Of a DNA stretch of 64,000 bases, positions 61,234 to 64,000 are shown in pieces. Position 1 is the first letter of the stretch; each line of letters opens with the position of its first letter. Position numbers and translations under genes: made by a program. Under the pieces are notes generated by a model, which was not told where the DNA came from, searched no databases, and saw only the letters and a program-made list of their open reading frames with translations. This DNA is from Lichenibacterium ramalinae (GTDB lineage Bacteria > Pseudomonadota > Alphaproteobacteria > Rhizobiales > Beijerinckiaceae): the NCBI RefSeq assembly GCF_004137085.1, contig NZ_QYBC01000005.1, positions 172,196-236,195 of the forward strand, written 5' to 3'.

Positions 61234-62652
61234 TCAGGCCACCGACATGGTGAGCGGGGGCTCGACCTCGGGCGGCAGCGGCGAGCGGTAGCCGCCGGGG
61301 CCGACGCGGGCCGCGAGGTCGGCCTTGGCGGCGGCGAGCAGCGCCGGGTCCGTCAGCACGGCCGCGCCGGTCGCCGCCATGGCCTTAGCGACCTGCAGCA
61401 TGGCCTTGTGGGCGGCGGGCGTCTTGCCCTGCGCCACCACCTGCCAGGTGTGGAAGGGCGTGCCCACCGCCACGGTCGGGGCATGGGCCTGCACGGTCGG
61501 CACCACCCAGCTGACGTCGCCGACGTCGGTCGACCCCACGGAAGGGTCGCGCCGCGCATCGGCCGGCACGGTGAAGTCGGCGAGCGGCACGTCGGTCGGC
61601 GCCATGCCGATGGTCTTGAAGGCGGCGTCGATGGCGCCGGGGCCGAAGGTGTCGCGGATGTCCCGCGCGAAGGCGCGGTCGGCCTCGTCGAAATGCGGCG
61701 GCCCGAGGTCCTCCATCACGCCCTGCAGGGTTCGCTCCAGCGGCGCGTTGCCGACGAGGTTCGACACCGCGCTGACGATCCGCACCTCGACCTCCGTCTC
61801 GGTCATCAGGGCGGCGCCCTGCGCGACCTTCTTCACGCGCTCGACGAGTTCCAGCATGCCGGGCAGGTCGCGGGCCCGGATGGAGTAGCGCACGCGGGCA
61901 TGGGCCTGCACGACGTTGGGGGCGATGCCGCCCGTGTCGAGATAGGCGTAATGCACCCGCGCGTCGCTCGGCATGTGCTCGCGCATGTAGTTGACGCCGA
62001 CGTTCATGAGCTCCACGGCGTCGAGCGCCGAGCGCCCGAGGTGGGGCGCGGCGGCGGCATGGGCCGAGCGGCCCTTGAAGACGAAATCCGCCCGGGTGTT
62101 GGCCAGCGCCAAGGGCGGCGTCACCTCCCAGAAGCTCGACGGGTGCCAGGTGATGGCGGCGTCGGCGTCGGCGAAGGCGCCGGCCCGCACCATGAAGGCC
62201 TTGGCGGCGCCGCCTTCCTCGGCCGGGCAGCCGTAATAGCGCACGCGGCCCGGCGTGCCCGTCGCGGCGAGCCAGTCCTTCATGGCGGTGGCGGCCAGCA
62301 GCGCCGCCGAGCCGAGGAGGTTGTGGCCGCAGCCGTGGCCGTGGCCGCCGGCCTCCACGGGGCTGTGCCGGGCGACGCCGGCCTCCTGGCTGAGGCCCGG
62401 CAGGGCGTCGTATTCGCCGAGGAAGGCGATGACGGGCCCGCCCTCGCCGGCCTCGCCCATCACGGCCGTGGGGATGCCGGCGACGTGTTCGGTCACGCGG
62501 AAGCCCTGGTGGTGCAGCTCCGCCACATGCTCGGCGCAGGAGCGCGCCTCGGTGTAGCAGACTTCCGGCACGCCCCACACGCGGTCCGACAGGGCGACGA
62601 GCCGCTCGGCCTGGAGGTCGACGTGGCGCCAAAGGTCGTTGCGGTTGTCCAT
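61234..62652 (-). CDS. AbgB-like M20 amidohydrolase
   Basis: A 472-residue M20D-type enzyme. IAFLGEYDALPGLSQEAG, GGHGHGCGHNLLGSAALLAA with the bridging metal site, YYGCPAEEGGAAKAFMVRAG and WHPSSFWEVTPPLALANT are characteristic of AbgB, the subunit that with AbgA cleaves p-aminobenzoyl-glutamate in E. coli. No AbgA homologue is adjacent, so it may act alone on another N-acyl amino acid. It is first of a two-gene minus-strand unit, divergent from the peptide-binding gene. Confidence 0.9.
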   Translation of the reverse strand: MDNRNDLWRHVDLQAERLVALSDRVWGVPEVCYTEARSCAEHVAELHHQGFRVTEHVAGIPTAVMGEAGEGGPVIAFLGEYDALPGLSQEAGVARHSPVEAGGHGHGCGHNLLGSAALLAATAMKDWLAATGTPGRVRYYGCPAEEGGAAKAFMVRAGAFADADAAITWHPSSFWEVTPPLALANTRADFVFKGRSAHAAAAPHLGRSALDAVELMNVGVNYMREHMPSDARVHYAYLDTGGIAPNVVQAHARVRYSIRARDLPGMLELVERVKKVAQGAALMTETEVEVRIVSAVSNLVGNAPLERTLQGVMEDLGPPHFDEADRAFARDIRDTFGPGAIDAAFKTIGMAPTDVPLADFTVPADARRDPSVGSTDVGDVSWVVPTVQAHAPTVAVGTPFHTWQVVAQGKTPAAHKAMLQVAKAMAATGAAVLTDPALLAAAKADLAARVGPGGYRSPLPPEVEPPLTMSVA

Positions 62653-62839
62653 GGGTTTCGGGTCCTTTCGGGCTGGCGCGGGGGAGCGAGGCGCGCCAGC
62701 CTATCACGGTCCTGCATGCAGGACGGAGGCCAGCCGCGCCGGGCCGGGCCCGGCTCGGCGGGGCCGACTTGGCGCGTGTCTTGCTGCCGAAACCCGAATG
62801 TCTATGCTCGCGGGCTGTGCGGGCGGGTGGAGTTGCCTA

Positions 62840-64000
62840 ATGGATGAGCATGATCTGCGCGGCCTCGTCGCCGACGTGAAGGGCGGGCGCCTGTCCCGCC
62901 GGGGCTTCGTGCAGCGCATGGTGGCCCTGGGCCTGACGGCGCCGCTGGCCGGCATGATGCTGGCCCATGGGGGCGTGGCGCGGGCCGAGGACGTGCGCGC
63001 CACCTACAAGCCCACGAAGGCGGGCGGCGGCGGGCCGCTGAAGCTGCTGTTCTGGCAGGCGCCGACGCTGCTGAACCCGCATTTCGCCATCGGCACCAAG
63101 GACCAGGAGGCCTGCCGCATCTTCTACGAGCCGCTGGCGGCCTGGAACAACGACGGCGAGCTGCAGGCGGTGCTGGCGGCCGAGATCCCGTCGGCCCAGA
63201 ACGGCGCCGTCGCGGCCGACGGCCGGTCCGTCGTGTGGAAGCTGAAGCCGGGTGTGAAGTGGCAGGACGGCCAGCCTCTGACGGCCGACGACCTCGTCTT
63301 CAACTGGCAATACGCCCGCGACCCCGCCACGGCCGCCACCACGATCGGCTCCTACAAGGACATCACGGTCGAGAAGATCGACGACCTGACCATCAAGGTC
63401 CTGTTCGACAAGCCCACGCCCTTCTGGGCCGACGCCTTCGTGTCGGTGCCGGGCTGCATCATCCCCCGGCACCTCTTCGCCGATTACACCGGGGCGAAGT
63501 CGCGCGACGCGCCGGCGAACCTCCATCCCGTCGGCACCGGCCCCTACAGCTTCGTGGAGTTCCGCCCGGGCGACACCGTGCGGGGCGAGCGCAACACGGG
63601 GTACCACCTGCCGAACCGGCCCTTCTTCGACACGGTCGAACTCAAGGGCGGCGGCGACGCCGTCTCGGCCGCCCGCGCCGTGCTGCAGACCGGCGAATAC
63701 GACTACGCCTACAATCTCCAGGTCGAGGACGAGATCCTCAAGCGCCTCGAGGAGGGCGGCAAGGGCCGGGTCGACATCGTCTTCGGCAACTACCTCGAAT
63801 TCCTCCTGCTCAACGCGACCGACCCCAACACGGAGGTCGATGGCGAGAAGTCCTCGCTGAAGACCAAGCATTTCGCCTTCTCGGACCCCGCCGTACGCCA
63901 GGCCATGAACCTCCTCGTCGACCGCAAGGCGATCGCCGACTACATCTACGGGCGGACCGGCAAGGCGTCGGCCAACTCCATCAACGGGCCGGAACGCTAC
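62840..64000 (+). CDS. Tat-exported peptide ABC transporter substrate-binding protein, 5' part
   Basis: An open frame of 387 codons running off the window. A twin-arginine signal (SRRGFVQRM at residues 19-27, ARA cleavage near 48) is followed by the family-5 solute-binding domain: LLFWQAPTLLNPHFAIGTKD, VWKLKPGVKWQDGQPLTADD, LVFNWQYARDPAT, GTGPYSFVEFRPGDTVRGER and DPAVRQAMNLLVDRKAIADY. It binds peptides or related solutes in the periplasm. Tat export implies folding before secretion. It lies 187 bases from the AbgB-like gene, divergent. The permease and ATPase genes would be expected beyond the window. Confidence 0.92.
   Translation, partial: MDEHDLRGLVADVKGGRLSRRGFVQRMVALGLTAPLAGMMLAHGGVARAEDVRATYKPTKAGGGGPLKLLFWQAPTLLNPHFAIGTKDQEACRIFYEPLAAWNNDGELQAVLAAEIPSAQNGAVAADGRSVVWKLKPGVKWQDGQPLTADDLVFNWQYARDPATAATTIGSYKDITVEKIDDLTIKVLFDKPTPFWADAFVSVPGCIIPRHLFADYTGAKSRDAPANLHPVGTGPYSFVEFRPGDTVRGERNTGYHLPNRPFFDTVELKGGGDAVSAARAVLQTGEYDYAYNLQVEDEILKRLEEGGKGRVDIVFGNYLEFLLLNATDPNTEVDGEKSSLKTKHFAFSDPAVRQAMNLLVDRKAIADYIYGRTGKASANSINGPERY

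Noticed and set aside
59938-62847. Long plus-strand open frame of about 970 codons across the M20 genes
   Set aside because: Antisense to two enzymes with intact metal-binding motifs; the sequence is compositionally biased and has no domain.
1-64000. CRISPR arrays, tRNA, rRNA or phage genes
   Set aside because: No regularly spaced repeats, no cloverleaf-like segments with CCA-proximal features, and no integrase or structural phage gene were seen by eye. tRNAscan and a CRISPR finder would be decisive.

Overview
The window is about 70% GC, gene-dense and free of rRNA, tRNA or CRISPR arrays. Gene content and order point to an alphaproteobacterium of the order Hyphomicrobiales (Rhizobiales). The main pointers are the miaB-phoH-ybeY-corC-lnt-XRE-metK-trmB run with nfu-tsaB-rimI upstream, an aroK-aroB-CNNM run, an actS/actR (RegB/RegA) redox pair, a short PutA with a separate Lrp-type PutR, an intracellular PHB depolymerase, a flagellar block controlled by an FtcR/Rem-type regulator, and a thiOSGE operon behind a TPP riboswitch. 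I do not assign a genus. All functions are inferred from sequence alone, without a database search.

Layout. 0.2-5.3 kb: a DHH phosphoesterase, a flavin-binding PPOX protein, a BASS transporter, then a lower-GC patch with a truncated lysE and an intact VapBC module, then putR. 5.5-12.3 kb: putA, small unassigned proteins, a ParE-type toxin-antitoxin pair whose toxin is frameshifted, and an M32 carboxypeptidase. 12.4-20.4 kb: an MHS-type transporter, an NhaD-like antiporter, an MltB-type transglycosylase, ActR/ActS and a divergent two-gene ABC exporter. 20.5-24.6 kb: phaZ, a YgjP-like metallopeptidase and an acyl-CoA ligase. 24.7-33.4 kb: the minus-strand tRNA-modification/RNA-maturation/lipoprotein operon, with start and stop codons interlocked by ATGA overlaps from miaB to corC. 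33.5-36 kb: rimI, tsaB, nfu and a DoxX-like protein. 36.3-43.1 kb: a Phd/VapC module whose toxin carries an amber stop, a dodecin next to an FMN hydroxy-acid oxidase, a CNNM/CBS protein, aroB, aroK and an intact MazEF. 43.1-47.4 kb: a PLP aminotransferase and thiOSGE with its TPP riboswitch.

47.5-50.4 kb is an accessory patch: two glycosyltransferases flank an AT-rich gap and a decayed IS630-type transposase. 50.6-55.6 kb carries ftcR diverging from flgB-flgC-fliE-flgG-flgA-flgI, encoding rod, P-ring and P-ring chaperone. A membrane GGDEF protein follows where motE/flgH would be expected in many relatives. 56.9-64 kb is a catabolic block: an amidase-signature hydrolase, three M20-family amidohydrolases or peptidases (one AbgB-like) and the start of a Tat-exported peptide-binding protein cut by the window edge. 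It reads as an amide or peptide scavenging cluster.

Recurrent themes are translational coupling by ATGA, GTGA and TGATG overlaps, four toxin-antitoxin modules of which two have broken toxins, and short in-frame tandem repeats extending coding regions (flgA signal peptide, MiaB C terminus, CNNM C terminus). I found no gene set that I would claim is an undescribed system. The most testable new leads are the tandem GGTAACG element upstream of flgB, the CtrA-like box before a small protein at 12.0 kb, the dodecin-oxidase pairing and the amidase/M20 cluster.
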